From contig JBGAIF010000008.1 of NCBI GenBank assembly GCA_044225795.1, forward strand, positions 62,001 through 126,000: 64,000 nucleotides of DNA. Reading direction: 5' to 3'. The stretch is from Nemorincola sp044225795. GTDB taxonomy: Bacteria; Bacteroidota; Bacteroidia; Chitinophagales; Chitinophagaceae. Of the stretch, positions 54,153 through 62,945 are shown in pieces; the stretch's first letter is position 1; each line of letters starts with the position of its first letter. The position numbers and the translations under genes are program-made. The notes under the pieces are model-generated. The model saw nothing but the letters and a program-made list of their open reading frames with translations, had not been told where the DNA came from and ran no database searches.

Positions 54153-55220
54153 TCATTTCACAATAGCCCTAAGCCCCAGAAAATCCCCATACGCCTCGGC
54201 TGCTTTTGCCACCATCTTTCTCTCAGCGGTTTTTACTGCATGAAAGTATGAAGGCTCTACAATAACATGGTCTTTCCTTACCGTTTTCTTCCAGGTGCCC
54301 GCCGCGTAGCCATTTATTATTATGAGGTTGCCTAATAGTGTGAACGGAGTAAGCTCACCGGTCTTTTTGATATCGTGCAGTATGCTTCTGTCCTTGTAAG
54401 CAACAGTGTATTCATCAAAATTTGGCAAAAGGAATACTGTACTATCCCTGCTTACTCCGGGTTGTTTTCCTGAATACCAATACTCCTGCCCCTCATGCCC
54501 GGCGCAGAATAGTTTAGACTTCAGAAAGCTTAGCGCATCCTTTGCATCAGTCATGGTCAGACCCGACCACCAGGCAAAATCCTGTAGTGTTGCCGGTCCG
54601 TGCCCTTCAATATATCTTCGAAAAAGCGTCGCCAACGCTTCGTCCCTAAGCATATGTTTTGTATCCCGTATCCGTTCATCAAACAATGCATAGGTGAACT
54701 GTTTTCCTTTCCTCGGCCCGTTACACACTATGCAATCCAGTTCAGCCTTCATCATTATGTGTATCATCACCAGATCGCCCGTAGCAATGCCACCTTTTTT
54801 CAGCAGATCCTCTAGTTCTGAACGCATCAGGTAATTGCCACCCTTCAGCGCTTTAGCTATGATCTTGTTGCTTTTCCGGTAAACTGCTTCATCAAGGCCC
54901 AGTTTCTTTCCGGTATTGTTGAGCAGAGCATTTACCCTGTGTGCGGTAAGCTGCTGCATCCACTTCACATCTTCCGGCAAAACAAAATGCCAGGTCGGCC
55001 GCATGACATGTGTGCGGATGATGGCTCCACTGTTATACAACTCATCGAGCACGGAATCAGAGACACCCGGCAGCCTGGCACCTAAAGCCCACTTGGCCGC
55101 ACCATAATCCTGTGACTGTACGGCGCACAAATGCCCGACAATTTCAGGTATGGTTTTCTTCAATGGAAATACCAACCCCTGGGTTGCCAGTCTGCTGCCA
55201 ATAATATCCGCTCCAGTCAT
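54153..55220 (-). CDS. Winged-helix AlkZ/YcaQ-like DNA glycosylase
   Basis: 355 residues. The HTH_42 signature is present: HLCAVQSQDYGAAKWALGAR (with the QxQ catalytic motif), then RTHVMRPTWHFV and GPATLQDFAWWSGL. AlkZ-type enzymes unhook bulky or cross-linked bases. The C-terminal FDEYTVAYKDRS and LLGNLIIINGYAAGTW fit the family. Convergent with the PNPOx-like gene, three bases between stops. Confidence 0.85.
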   Translation of the reverse strand: MTGADIIGSRLATQGLVFPLKKTIPEIVGHLCAVQSQDYGAAKWALGARLPGVSDSVLDELYNSGAIIRTHVMRPTWHFVLPEDVKWMQQLTAHRVNALLNNTGKKLGLDEAVYRKSNKIIAKALKGGNYLMRSELEDLLKKGGIATGDLVMIHIMMKAELDCIVCNGPRKGKQFTYALFDERIRDTKHMLRDEALATLFRRYIEGHGPATLQDFAWWSGLTMTDAKDALSFLKSKLFCAGHEGQEYWYSGKQPGVSRDSTVFLLPNFDEYTVAYKDRSILHDIKKTGELTPFTLLGNLIIINGYAAGTWKKTVRKDHVIVEPSYFHAVKTAERKMVAKAAEAYGDFLGLRAIVK

Positions 55221-55424
55221 AAATGGAAAACTATATATTTATCTATTGACCACCAAAAGCACGACAACTTTCGTCAACAAAATGTTATAAAAATCGTTGC
55301 AATAGACTGCCGGGGTCTGTATTCCCTTACACCAGCACAGTCAAACAGTATTTTTCAATATATAATTCGTATAAAACTAAGCTGAACGCACTAATTATCA
55401 TTTTTGTTATTGGTATAGCAACCT

Positions 55425-55432
55425 TACTTTTG
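55425..55432 (+). promoter_or_regulatory. -7 element TACTTTTG of the AsmA-like gene
   Basis: Exact TAnnTTTG match, 22 bases before the ATG at 55455. Confidence 0.55.
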
Positions 55433-55454
55433 TAGTGAATTAAAATCACTCATT

Positions 55455-58148
55455 ATGAATTTCGGGAAACTGTTGAAGCGGTTCTTTATTGGTATCGGCA
55501 TTATTATCCTGCTTTTCATAGGTACTGCCATCATAGTGCCTATATTCTTCAAGGACAAAATAATGGCTCTGGTAAAGAAAGAGCTGAATGAGCAACTGAA
55601 TGCCACTACTGACTTTAAGGATGTGGACATCTCACTTATACACAATTTCCCTCACTTGTCAGTAAGTATAGTTGATCTGAGCATCGTCGGAAAAGATGAC
55701 TTTAAGAACGATACACTTATCTCCGCTAAGAGCATTGATGTAGCCCTTGACCTCATGAAAGCGATCAGTGGCACATATGACATCCTTAATATCGGGCTTA
55801 TATCACCACGCATTCATGCCATTGTATTGGAAAATGGTAAGCCAAACTGGGACATCACTAAGCCTGCACCACCAAGCACTCCCTCTGCGGCACCCTCAAA
55901 GCCATTTGCTATGAAGCTGCGTAAATATTCTATTGAACATGCCTTCATTGATTATTATGATCACCAGGGCAAGATGCATACGACCATCGAGAACCTGGAT
56001 CATAGCGGCTCCGGTGATTTTACCAGCGATGCCTTTACCCTTTCCACAAAAACCAATGCAGACGCAATCACATTTATCAACGGCAATATACCTTACCTGT
56101 ATAAAGTAAAAACAACCATAGACCTCGACCTTGGCATTGATAATAAGAACAGTAAATACTCCTTCAATACAGAAAAGATACAACTGAATGGCCTGCGCCT
56201 GTCCACAAAAGGGTTTGTACAGATGCCGGACACCAACAATATGATAATGGACATTCAGTTCAGCACACCATCCAACGACTTTAAGGATATCCTGTCATTG
56301 GTTCCGGGCGTGTATCAAAGTAATTTTAAGGATATCAAAACAACAGGCAAGGCTGCGCTTAGCGGCTCTGTAAAGGGCACTTACAATAAGAAACAGATAC
56401 CTTCCTATCACCTGAACCTGGCCATACAGGACGGTTCATTCCAATATCCTGATCTGCCTCAAAAAGTATCTGACATTCAGATCAAACTTGATGTCAACAA
56501 CCCTGATGGCATTACAGACCATACCGTTGTCAACCTCGAGAAGTGCCATATCGAATTCGGCGCCCAGCCATTCGATCTGCGCATGCTGCTCAAGGCTCCC
56601 GTTTCAGACCAATGGGTGGACGCAACTGCTAAGGGCAAACTGGACCTGACGCAGATGCAGAAATTCGTGAAGCTGGAAGACGGTACAAAAATGGCCGGAA
56701 GTATCACTGCCGATGTTTCAGTAAAAGGATCAATGGCGGCAGCCCAGAAAAAGCAATATGACAAGATAGATGCATCGGGCACCATAGGCATCAGCGACCT
56801 CAGCTATGTTTCAAAGGATTATCCCGACGGAGTGAACATATACAGCCTGCTGCTCACATTCAATCCAAAGAATGTGACTGTTGCCAATCTTAAAGGCCAG
56901 TACATGAAGACCATATTCAGCGGAGATGGCAGCGTGGACAATCTGCTTGGCTACTACCTGAGCAACCAAAACCTGACCGGCCGACTCAACTTTGCCGCAG
57001 ATAAGATAGATGTGAATAAATGGATGGGCACCACTACCACACCTACAACAACAGCTACCCCGGCAGCTGCGCCTGCAACAGATCCTTTCCTCGTGCCGAA
57101 CAACCTCGATGTTGAATTACATGCCAGCGTAGGTTCTGTTAAATATGACAACATCAACATGACCAATGTAAAAGGCGGCATGGCCATACGCAATGAAACA
57201 GTATATCTGCAGGGTATTAGCGGCAACGCGCTTGATGGCATGATAACCATGAATGGCAGCTACTCCACTAAGAATGATAAAAAGAGCCCGGAAATAAAGT
57301 TTGACTATATCGTTCAGTCAGTAGATGTTCAGAAGACATTTACCGCCTTCCCTACTGCTCAGAAATTAATGCCGGCAGGCAAGTATGTATCCGGCAAGAT
57401 CACATCAAACCTGACCATGAACGGAAAACTGGGCCCGGATATGAGCCCGAACATGAGCATGCTTTCAGGCAAGGGCGATCTGATGTTGCTGGGTTGTATC
57501 CTGAGCAACTTCCCTGTCACCGACCAACTGGCAGACAAGCTCCACCTCTCCCAGTTCAAAACGATCAACCTTAAAGATTCCAAGCTGTTCTTCTCTATCG
57601 AGAACGGCCGTGTTGTCGTGCAACCATACAAGCTGAACATTGGCGGCATTGATGCGGAAATTGCCGGTAGCCATGGATTCGATCAGACACTTAAATATGG
57701 TGTTAACCTGGTCGTACCTACCTCCATGATGGGCTCCGCGGGCACATCAATGGTCAACAATCTGGTTAGCCAGGCAGCAGGCAAGGGCATTCCTGTAAAA
57801 GTAGGTGATAAGGTAAACCTTGCCGTGAACATTACCGGAACTACAACAAGCCCTAAAATTGAGACGAATCTGAAAAACATGGTAGGTGACGCGGTGAACA
57901 ATATTAAAGAGGAGATAAAGAAAGAGGTGGAAAAGAAAGTGGACAGCGTTAAAAATGTAGTGAAGAACACCGTAAAGGACACTGTAAAAGCCATTAAGAC
58001 ACAAGCAGAGAATACCGTGAAGGAAGAAGTGAAGAAACAAATATTCGGAACAGGCAACACCAGTTCAGGCGACACAAAGAAAGAAGCCGTGAAGGATGCG
58101 GAAGACAAGTTGAAAGGAGGGCTGAAAGGCTTATTCAAGAAAAAGTAA
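55455..58148 (+). CDS. AsmA-family membrane protein
   Basis: 897 residues. One N-terminal membrane helix (IGIGIIILLFIGTAIIVPIF), then a long chain of beta strands typical of AsmA/RBG-type lipid-transfer grooves; the start segment ISLIHNFPHLSVSIVDLSI is the usual AsmA opening. The last ~130 residues are a Lys/Val-rich repeating helix, KKEVEKKVDSVKNVVKNT, unlike the rest. It is probably inner-membrane anchored and moves lipids to the outer membrane, like the Mla set in this window. rfbA begins 45 bases later. Confidence 0.88.
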   Translation: MNFGKLLKRFFIGIGIIILLFIGTAIIVPIFFKDKIMALVKKELNEQLNATTDFKDVDISLIHNFPHLSVSIVDLSIVGKDDFKNDTLISAKSIDVALDLMKAISGTYDILNIGLISPRIHAIVLENGKPNWDITKPAPPSTPSAAPSKPFAMKLRKYSIEHAFIDYYDHQGKMHTTIENLDHSGSGDFTSDAFTLSTKTNADAITFINGNIPYLYKVKTTIDLDLGIDNKNSKYSFNTEKIQLNGLRLSTKGFVQMPDTNNMIMDIQFSTPSNDFKDILSLVPGVYQSNFKDIKTTGKAALSGSVKGTYNKKQIPSYHLNLAIQDGSFQYPDLPQKVSDIQIKLDVNNPDGITDHTVVNLEKCHIEFGAQPFDLRMLLKAPVSDQWVDATAKGKLDLTQMQKFVKLEDGTKMAGSITADVSVKGSMAAAQKKQYDKIDASGTIGISDLSYVSKDYPDGVNIYSLLLTFNPKNVTVANLKGQYMKTIFSGDGSVDNLLGYYLSNQNLTGRLNFAADKIDVNKWMGTTTTPTTTATPAAAPATDPFLVPNNLDVELHASVGSVKYDNINMTNVKGGMAIRNETVYLQGISGNALDGMITMNGSYSTKNDKKSPEIKFDYIVQSVDVQKTFTAFPTAQKLMPAGKYVSGKITSNLTMNGKLGPDMSPNMSMLSGKGDLMLLGCILSNFPVTDQLADKLHLSQFKTINLKDSKLFFSIENGRVVVQPYKLNIGGIDAEIAGSHGFDQTLKYGVNLVVPTSMMGSAGTSMVNNLVSQAAGKGIPVKVGDKVNLAVNITGTTTSPKIETNLKNMVGDAVNNIKEEIKKEVEKKVDSVKNVVKNTVKDTVKAIKTQAENTVKEEVKKQIFGTGNTSSGDTKKEAVKDAEDKLKGGLKGLFKKK

Positions 58149-58193
58149 ATAATAATTGTATTTTTAAAACCCGGCATAACCGGACCACAACAA

Positions 58194-59060
58194 ATGAAAG
58201 GAATTATTTTAGCAGGAGGCTCAGGCACACGTTTATACCCGCTTACCATAGCAGTAAGCAAACAATTGATGCCTGTTTATGACAAACCAATGATCTATTA
58301 TCCGCTGTCCACTTTAATGTTAGCGGGCATCAGGGAGATTTTGATCATCACCACTCCTGAAGACCAACCTGCATTTAAAAAGCTGTTAGGAGATGGTAGC
58401 CAGATCGGTTGCCACTTTGAATATGTTGTTCAGCCAAAACCGGAAGGGCTTGCACAAGCGTTCATCCTCGGCGCTGATTTTATTGGTAAAGACCCTGCTG
58501 CATTGGTATTGGGTGATAACATTTTCTACGGCTCAGGCATGGGTACCTTATTGAAGAACAAATCTAACCCCGACGGCGCCGTGGTATTTGCCTACCAGGT
58601 TCATGACCCCGAAAGGTATGGCGTCGTGGAATTTGACAAGAATAACCGCGTACTAAGCATTGAAGAGAAACCAACAAAACCTAAGTCAAATTACGCGGTT
58701 CCCGGCCTCTACTTCTACGACAATGATGTTGTGGCCATATCTAAAGCAATAAAACCATCTCCCCGTGGCGAACTGGAGATCACAGACGTCAACAAGGTGT
58801 ACCTGGAAAAAGGCAAGCTGGAAGTAGGCGTACTGGACCGTGGCACTGCCTGGCTGGATACAGGAACGTTTGACTCCCTGATCGAAGCGGGCGAGTTCAT
58901 TGAAGTGATCGAGAAACGCCAGGGCCTCAAGATCGGTTGCATAGAAGAGATAGCATACAGGAATGGCTGGATAGATGACAGTCAGATGGAAAAACTATCT
59001 GCTATTTATGCTAAGAGTGGCTATGGTGCTTACCTGAAAAAACTTATCGGCAATATCTGA
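58194..59060 (+). CDS. rfbA: Glucose-1-phosphate thymidylyltransferase
   Basis: 288 residues. N-terminal MKGIILAGGSGTRLYPLTIA, then LPVYDKPMIYYPLS-like MPVYDKPMIYYPLSTLMLAG, VLGDNIFYG, and WLDTGTFDSLIEAG. It makes dTDP-glucose, the entry to dTDP-rhamnose and related surface sugars. The other rfb genes are not nearby. Confidence 0.97.
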   Translation: MKGIILAGGSGTRLYPLTIAVSKQLMPVYDKPMIYYPLSTLMLAGIREILIITTPEDQPAFKKLLGDGSQIGCHFEYVVQPKPEGLAQAFILGADFIGKDPAALVLGDNIFYGSGMGTLLKNKSNPDGAVVFAYQVHDPERYGVVEFDKNNRVLSIEEKPTKPKSNYAVPGLYFYDNDVVAISKAIKPSPRGELEITDVNKVYLEKGKLEVGVLDRGTAWLDTGTFDSLIEAGEFIEVIEKRQGLKIGCIEEIAYRNGWIDDSQMEKLSAIYAKSGYGAYLKKLIGNI

Positions 59061-59110
59061 TCTCAAATCCTTTAGCAGGAATACCATTCCTGGTCTGGGC
59101 ATATATTTCT

Positions 59111-59713
59111 ATGAATGATCTGATGTTTTGGCTGCAGCCTTTCATTGCTGCATTTACAGGTTGGTTCACGACCTGGATCGCTATTTATATGTTGTTTCAT
59201 CCCCGGGAGCCCAAAAACTTTCTCGGGATTAGGATACAGGGGATATTTCCCAAGCGGCAGCGACAGGTTGCGGAAAAGCTGGGTAGTGTAGTAGCGAAGG
59301 AATTGATCCATTTCGACGATATAGCCGGGCAACTGAAAGACCCGGATATGCTCAGCGGGCTCACCCCTACTATTGAGAAACATCTTGATACGTTCCTGCA
59401 AGTAAAACTGAAAGAGAAACTGCCGGTTATCGCCATGTTTGTTGGCGAAGGCACCATGCAGAAAATAAAGGAAGGAATGCTGGAAGAAATATCGCTACTC
59501 CTCCCTGAAATTATCGGGCAATATACCGACACCCTCAGTAAGAAAATAGATATTGAGCAAATGGTGGTGGAAAAGGTATCTAACTTCTCTTCAGACAAAC
59601 TGGAACAGATTCTGGAGTCCGTAATGAAGCGTGAGTTTCGCTTCATAGAGATCATCGGCGCTGTTCTTGGTTTTGTTATAGGCGCTATACAGTTGGGCTT
59701 GTCCTTACTTTGA
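59111..59713 (+). CDS. DUF445 membrane protein
   Basis: 200 residues. MNDLMFWLQPFIAAFTGWFT with AIYMLFHPREPKNFLGIRIQGIFPKRQ is the DUF445/YheB pattern; a second membrane helix lies at the C-terminus (VIGAIQLGLSLL). Proteins of this family are inner-membrane and unstudied in function. It is in the same direction as rfbA. Confidence 0.85.
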   Translation: MNDLMFWLQPFIAAFTGWFTTWIAIYMLFHPREPKNFLGIRIQGIFPKRQRQVAEKLGSVVAKELIHFDDIAGQLKDPDMLSGLTPTIEKHLDTFLQVKLKEKLPVIAMFVGEGTMQKIKEGMLEEISLLLPEIIGQYTDTLSKKIDIEQMVVEKVSNFSSDKLEQILESVMKREFRFIEIIGAVLGFVIGAIQLGLSLL

Positions 59714-59751
59714 TCATATATCCCTACCTTAGCATATCCCAATTCCGAAAA

Positions 59752-60237
59752 ATGAGGAACCGTTATTACATCCTTATCATTGCTGTTTTGGGCGGAGCAT
59801 TATCCACGTCTGCCCAGAACATAAAACTCATCAGCGCCACGCAACGAAGCTGGAGTGGTGGTATTGCCGGGCACCATGGCGAAAATTATACGTTCATCGT
59901 TGAGTTCACTGATATAAAAAAAGATGTGGTGCCCGATACGATATGGATCGGCAATGATCCTGTTCCGATACTGATAACTGAGGGTAATTATGCACAGAAT
60001 GTGAACACTAAGGCTACAAAAACAAAAAAAGGAATAAGATTTGAGATAAACGCAGGAACAGCTCACGATGACTATGCCGACCGCTATGCACCCTACGGAA
60101 AAGAACCACGAAAGGAGCCTCCACCACCCATTAAGTATAGCGGTGTTGCGTTATTGTCTTATCAATATAAAGGGAATCAGAAATATTTCACGATCAGCAA
60201 GATAACTAACAGCCTGCCGCCTGTCAATTATCCGTAG
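59752..60237 (+). CDS. Exported protein of unknown function
   Basis: 161 residues from the ATG at 59752, where a signal peptide begins (YILIIAVLGGALSTSAQ). The body is beta-rich with a Pro-rich segment (EPRKEPPPPIKYSGVALLSY). Not recognised. Confidence 0.65.
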   Translation: MRNRYYILIIAVLGGALSTSAQNIKLISATQRSWSGGIAGHHGENYTFIVEFTDIKKDVVPDTIWIGNDPVPILITEGNYAQNVNTKATKTKKGIRFEINAGTAHDDYADRYAPYGKEPRKEPPPPIKYSGVALLSYQYKGNQKYFTISKITNSLPPVNYP

Positions 60238-60283
60238 TTTTATGGATAATATTTATAGAATTATGAAGATTTAATTCTTTTTT

Positions 60284-60291
60284 TAACTTTG
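60284..60291 (+). promoter_or_regulatory. -7 element TAACTTTG of the small basic gene
   Basis: Exact match, 22 bases before the ATG at 60314. Confidence 0.55.
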
Positions 60292-60313
60292 TCGTCATCA
60301 TAACAATATCTGA

Positions 60314-60553
60314 ATGAAGAACTTTTTTGTCATTGTACTGCTTTCCATAGGTACATTAGCCGGCACTACTGCTGCCGCTCAGAACCATTACCAGGGCCCA
60401 AGGGAAATAAAGAAGGAATGGAAAACATCAAAAAAGGAAAGCAAGATCCATAAGAAAATGTTCACAGACCGTGGCAGGCACGCAGACAGGAAGATGAACA
60501 AAGCGCACAAGAAAGAAATGAAACGCCGCTGGAAGCACGACAATTACAGATAA
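60314..60553 (+). CDS. Small exported very basic protein
   Basis: 79 residues. A signal peptide (FFVIVLLSIGTLAGTTAAAQ) is followed by a Lys/Arg/His-rich chain, MFTDRGRHADRKMNKAHKK. A promoter and a terminator of its own bracket it, which supports a real gene. It may bind an anionic surface or nucleic acid; unknown. Confidence 0.7.
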   Translation: MKNFFVIVLLSIGTLAGTTAAAQNHYQGPREIKKEWKTSKKESKIHKKMFTDRGRHADRKMNKAHKKEMKRRWKHDNYR

Positions 60554-60572
60554 AACATAATTTATTTCATAT

Positions 60573-60599
60573 AAAAGCTCTCTGATTCAGAGAGCTTTT
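60573..60599 (+). terminator. Terminator of the small basic gene
   Basis: A 12-bp stem AAAAGCTCTCTG with CAGAGAGCTTTT, 3-base loop, T run. Confidence 0.85.
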
Positions 60600-60690
60600 T
60601 TGATTTATAGTGCAGCTATATCACCCCTTTTAAGGCTATTATTTATCAGATTGTAGAAGTACATTTGTCCTCCATCTTAAAATAAGATCA

Positions 60691-62886
60691 ATGAAAAAAA
60701 TATTTCTGCTGTTTGCTGCAGTGATGTCTCTGCAGGGAGTAAGAGCCGATGAGGGTATGTGGATCCCCAGCCTGATCGGTAAGAATTATGAAGAAATGCT
60801 CCGTATGGGCCTTAAGCTGTCGAAGGAAGACCTGTACAGCATCAACCATAGTAGTCTTAAGGACGCTATCCTCCAGTTCGGAGGAGGATGTACTGCCGAA
60901 ATGATCTCCGACCAGGGCCTTTTGCTCACTAACCACCACTGTGGTTATGACGCGATAGCCACACTGAGCACCGTGGACCGCAACCTGCTGGACAATGGCT
61001 TCTGGGCACATAACATGAACGAGGAATTACCTGCCCATGGGGTTACGGCCTTGTTCCTGCAAAAGATAACCGACATTACCGACCAGGTAAAAGAAGCAGT
61101 TGGCAATGCCACAGGCGAGGAATACAGTAAAAAACTGGATGCGTTCCGCAAGCAACTTGAAGAAAAAGAAGGACAGAAAGGAAAATATGTTGCCAGTGTA
61201 AAGGAATACTTCAATGGCAACCAGTACCTGCTGCTTATCTACAAGAAATACACAGACGTTCGTCTTGTGGGTACACCACCAAAATCGCTGGGTAAGTTTG
61301 GCGGCGACACAGACAACTGGATGTGGCCACGCCATACAGCAGACTTTTCTATGTTCCGCGTATATGCCGATGAGAACAACCAGCCCAAGCCATATGCAGC
61401 TACCAATGTACCGTACCGTCCTAAATGGCACCTGCCTGTTTCTATCAAGGGGGTTCGTGAAGGCGACTATGCTATGATATTCGGTTATCCCGGCCGTACC
61501 AACCGTTATGAAGTATCTTACGGTGTCGATCTGGCTGTCAATGTTACCAACCCGGCAATAGTAGCTTGCCGTGATCTTCGCCTGGCTATCATGCGCCGCC
61601 ATATGGACATGAACAAGGCTACCTACCTGCAACTCACTTCTCTGTACTCACGTATAGCCAACTATTGGAAATACTACATAGGACAGACAGAACAATTGAA
61701 GAGATTGGATGTAGTGAATGAGAAGGCACAAAAAGAAGATAAGTTCTCTAAATGGGAGCGTGAGAACAATATGGATGCCAACCTGCTCGGCAACTTCTCG
61801 GCCATCTATGCCGCTTACAGGCCATATGCAAAGCACGCCGTTTATTATAATGAAGGATTCAGGGCATCTGCTGTTGCCCGCCTTGCCAGTGCAATGAAGC
61901 CGCTGTACGACGCCTATGAAAGACATGATAGCGGTCCCGATAAGAAAACAGCGATCAGCCAGGATACGGTAGATAAGTACCTGAATACAGCAAAAGCTAT
62001 GTATAGGGCCAGCATGAAGGAATTTGACCCCGGAACAGAAAAAGAGATGTTTGCTGAGATGGTGAAACTGTATCACGACAACGTACCCACAGAGCAGCTC
62101 CCTGATGTTTTCGCCAACGTGATCCTTAAGAAAGAAGATCATAAGAACTGCAAGAAGAAAGATTGCTATCATGGCAAATCTTATAATGACTATGCCGATT
62201 TCGTATTTGCGCATACAATCCTCGCAGATAGCAATAAATTCAATGACTTCTGCAAGCAGCCATCATTTGCTAAACTGAAGGCTGATGCCGCTGTGGCCTG
62301 TGCTGTCAGCTTCGCCGGCAACTACTCGAAGAACTTCCAGCCAAAGGTTGAGGAGTTCCAGTCTAAGAAAACCGACCTAAGCCGCGAATACCTGCGCCAG
62401 ATCATGATGCAGAATAAGGGCAAACTGATGTATCCTGATGCCAACTCTACAATGCGTATCACTTACGGCCAGGTAAAGAGCTACAACCCGCAGGATGGCG
62501 TTCATTGCAACTATTTCACTACTCTTGATGGCCTTGTTACCAAGTACAAACCGGGCAGTGACGAATTTGACGCGCCTAAAGAGCTGATAACACTCTATAA
62601 CAATAAGGACTTCGGGCCGTATGCCGATGCCGATGGCTCGCTCCATACCTGCTTCATTACCAGCAATGACATTACCGGCGGTAATTCCGGTAGCCCTGTA
62701 ATGAACGCATATGGCGAACTGATAGGCGCTGCCTTCGATGGCAACTGGGAGGCGATGAGCGGAGATATAGCATTCGACAGTAAGTATAAAAGAACCATTG
62801 TTTGTGACGTGCGTTATATCCTGTTCCTGATAGACAAATTGGGACATGCCGATAACCTGATACGTGAAATGGAGATAAGGGACTAA
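60691..62886 (+). CDS. S46-family dipeptidyl-peptidase, DPP7-type
   Basis: 731 residues with a signal peptide. Catalytic His in TNHHCGYDAI, Asp in GDTDNWMWPRHTADF, Ser in TGGNSGSPVMNAYG. The residue 18 positions after the Ser is Gly (FDGNWE), the position that separates DPP7 (Gly, hydrophobic P1) from DPP11 (Arg, acidic P1). So it probably releases dipeptides with a hydrophobic second residue in the periplasm. A terminator follows. Confidence 0.95.
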   Translation: MKKIFLLFAAVMSLQGVRADEGMWIPSLIGKNYEEMLRMGLKLSKEDLYSINHSSLKDAILQFGGGCTAEMISDQGLLLTNHHCGYDAIATLSTVDRNLLDNGFWAHNMNEELPAHGVTALFLQKITDITDQVKEAVGNATGEEYSKKLDAFRKQLEEKEGQKGKYVASVKEYFNGNQYLLLIYKKYTDVRLVGTPPKSLGKFGGDTDNWMWPRHTADFSMFRVYADENNQPKPYAATNVPYRPKWHLPVSIKGVREGDYAMIFGYPGRTNRYEVSYGVDLAVNVTNPAIVACRDLRLAIMRRHMDMNKATYLQLTSLYSRIANYWKYYIGQTEQLKRLDVVNEKAQKEDKFSKWERENNMDANLLGNFSAIYAAYRPYAKHAVYYNEGFRASAVARLASAMKPLYDAYERHDSGPDKKTAISQDTVDKYLNTAKAMYRASMKEFDPGTEKEMFAEMVKLYHDNVPTEQLPDVFANVILKKEDHKNCKKKDCYHGKSYNDYADFVFAHTILADSNKFNDFCKQPSFAKLKADAAVACAVSFAGNYSKNFQPKVEEFQSKKTDLSREYLRQIMMQNKGKLMYPDANSTMRITYGQVKSYNPQDGVHCNYFTTLDGLVTKYKPGSDEFDAPKELITLYNNKDFGPYADADGSLHTCFITSNDITGGNSGSPVMNAYGELIGAAFDGNWEAMSGDIAFDSKYKRTIVCDVRYILFLIDKLGHADNLIREMEIRD

Positions 62887-62900
62887 ACAAAAAAACAACA

Positions 62901-62929
62901 AAAGAAGGGCTGAAATTCAGCCCTTCTTT
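62901..62929 (+). terminator. S46 peptidase gene terminator
   Basis: A 13-bp stem AAAGAAGGGCTGA with TCAGCCCTTCTTT, 3-base loop. Confidence 0.9.
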
Positions 62930-62945
62930 ATTATACCTTAGTGTC

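Noticed and set aside
61027..61632. 201-codon minus-strand frame
   Set aside because: Antisense to the S46 peptidase gene.
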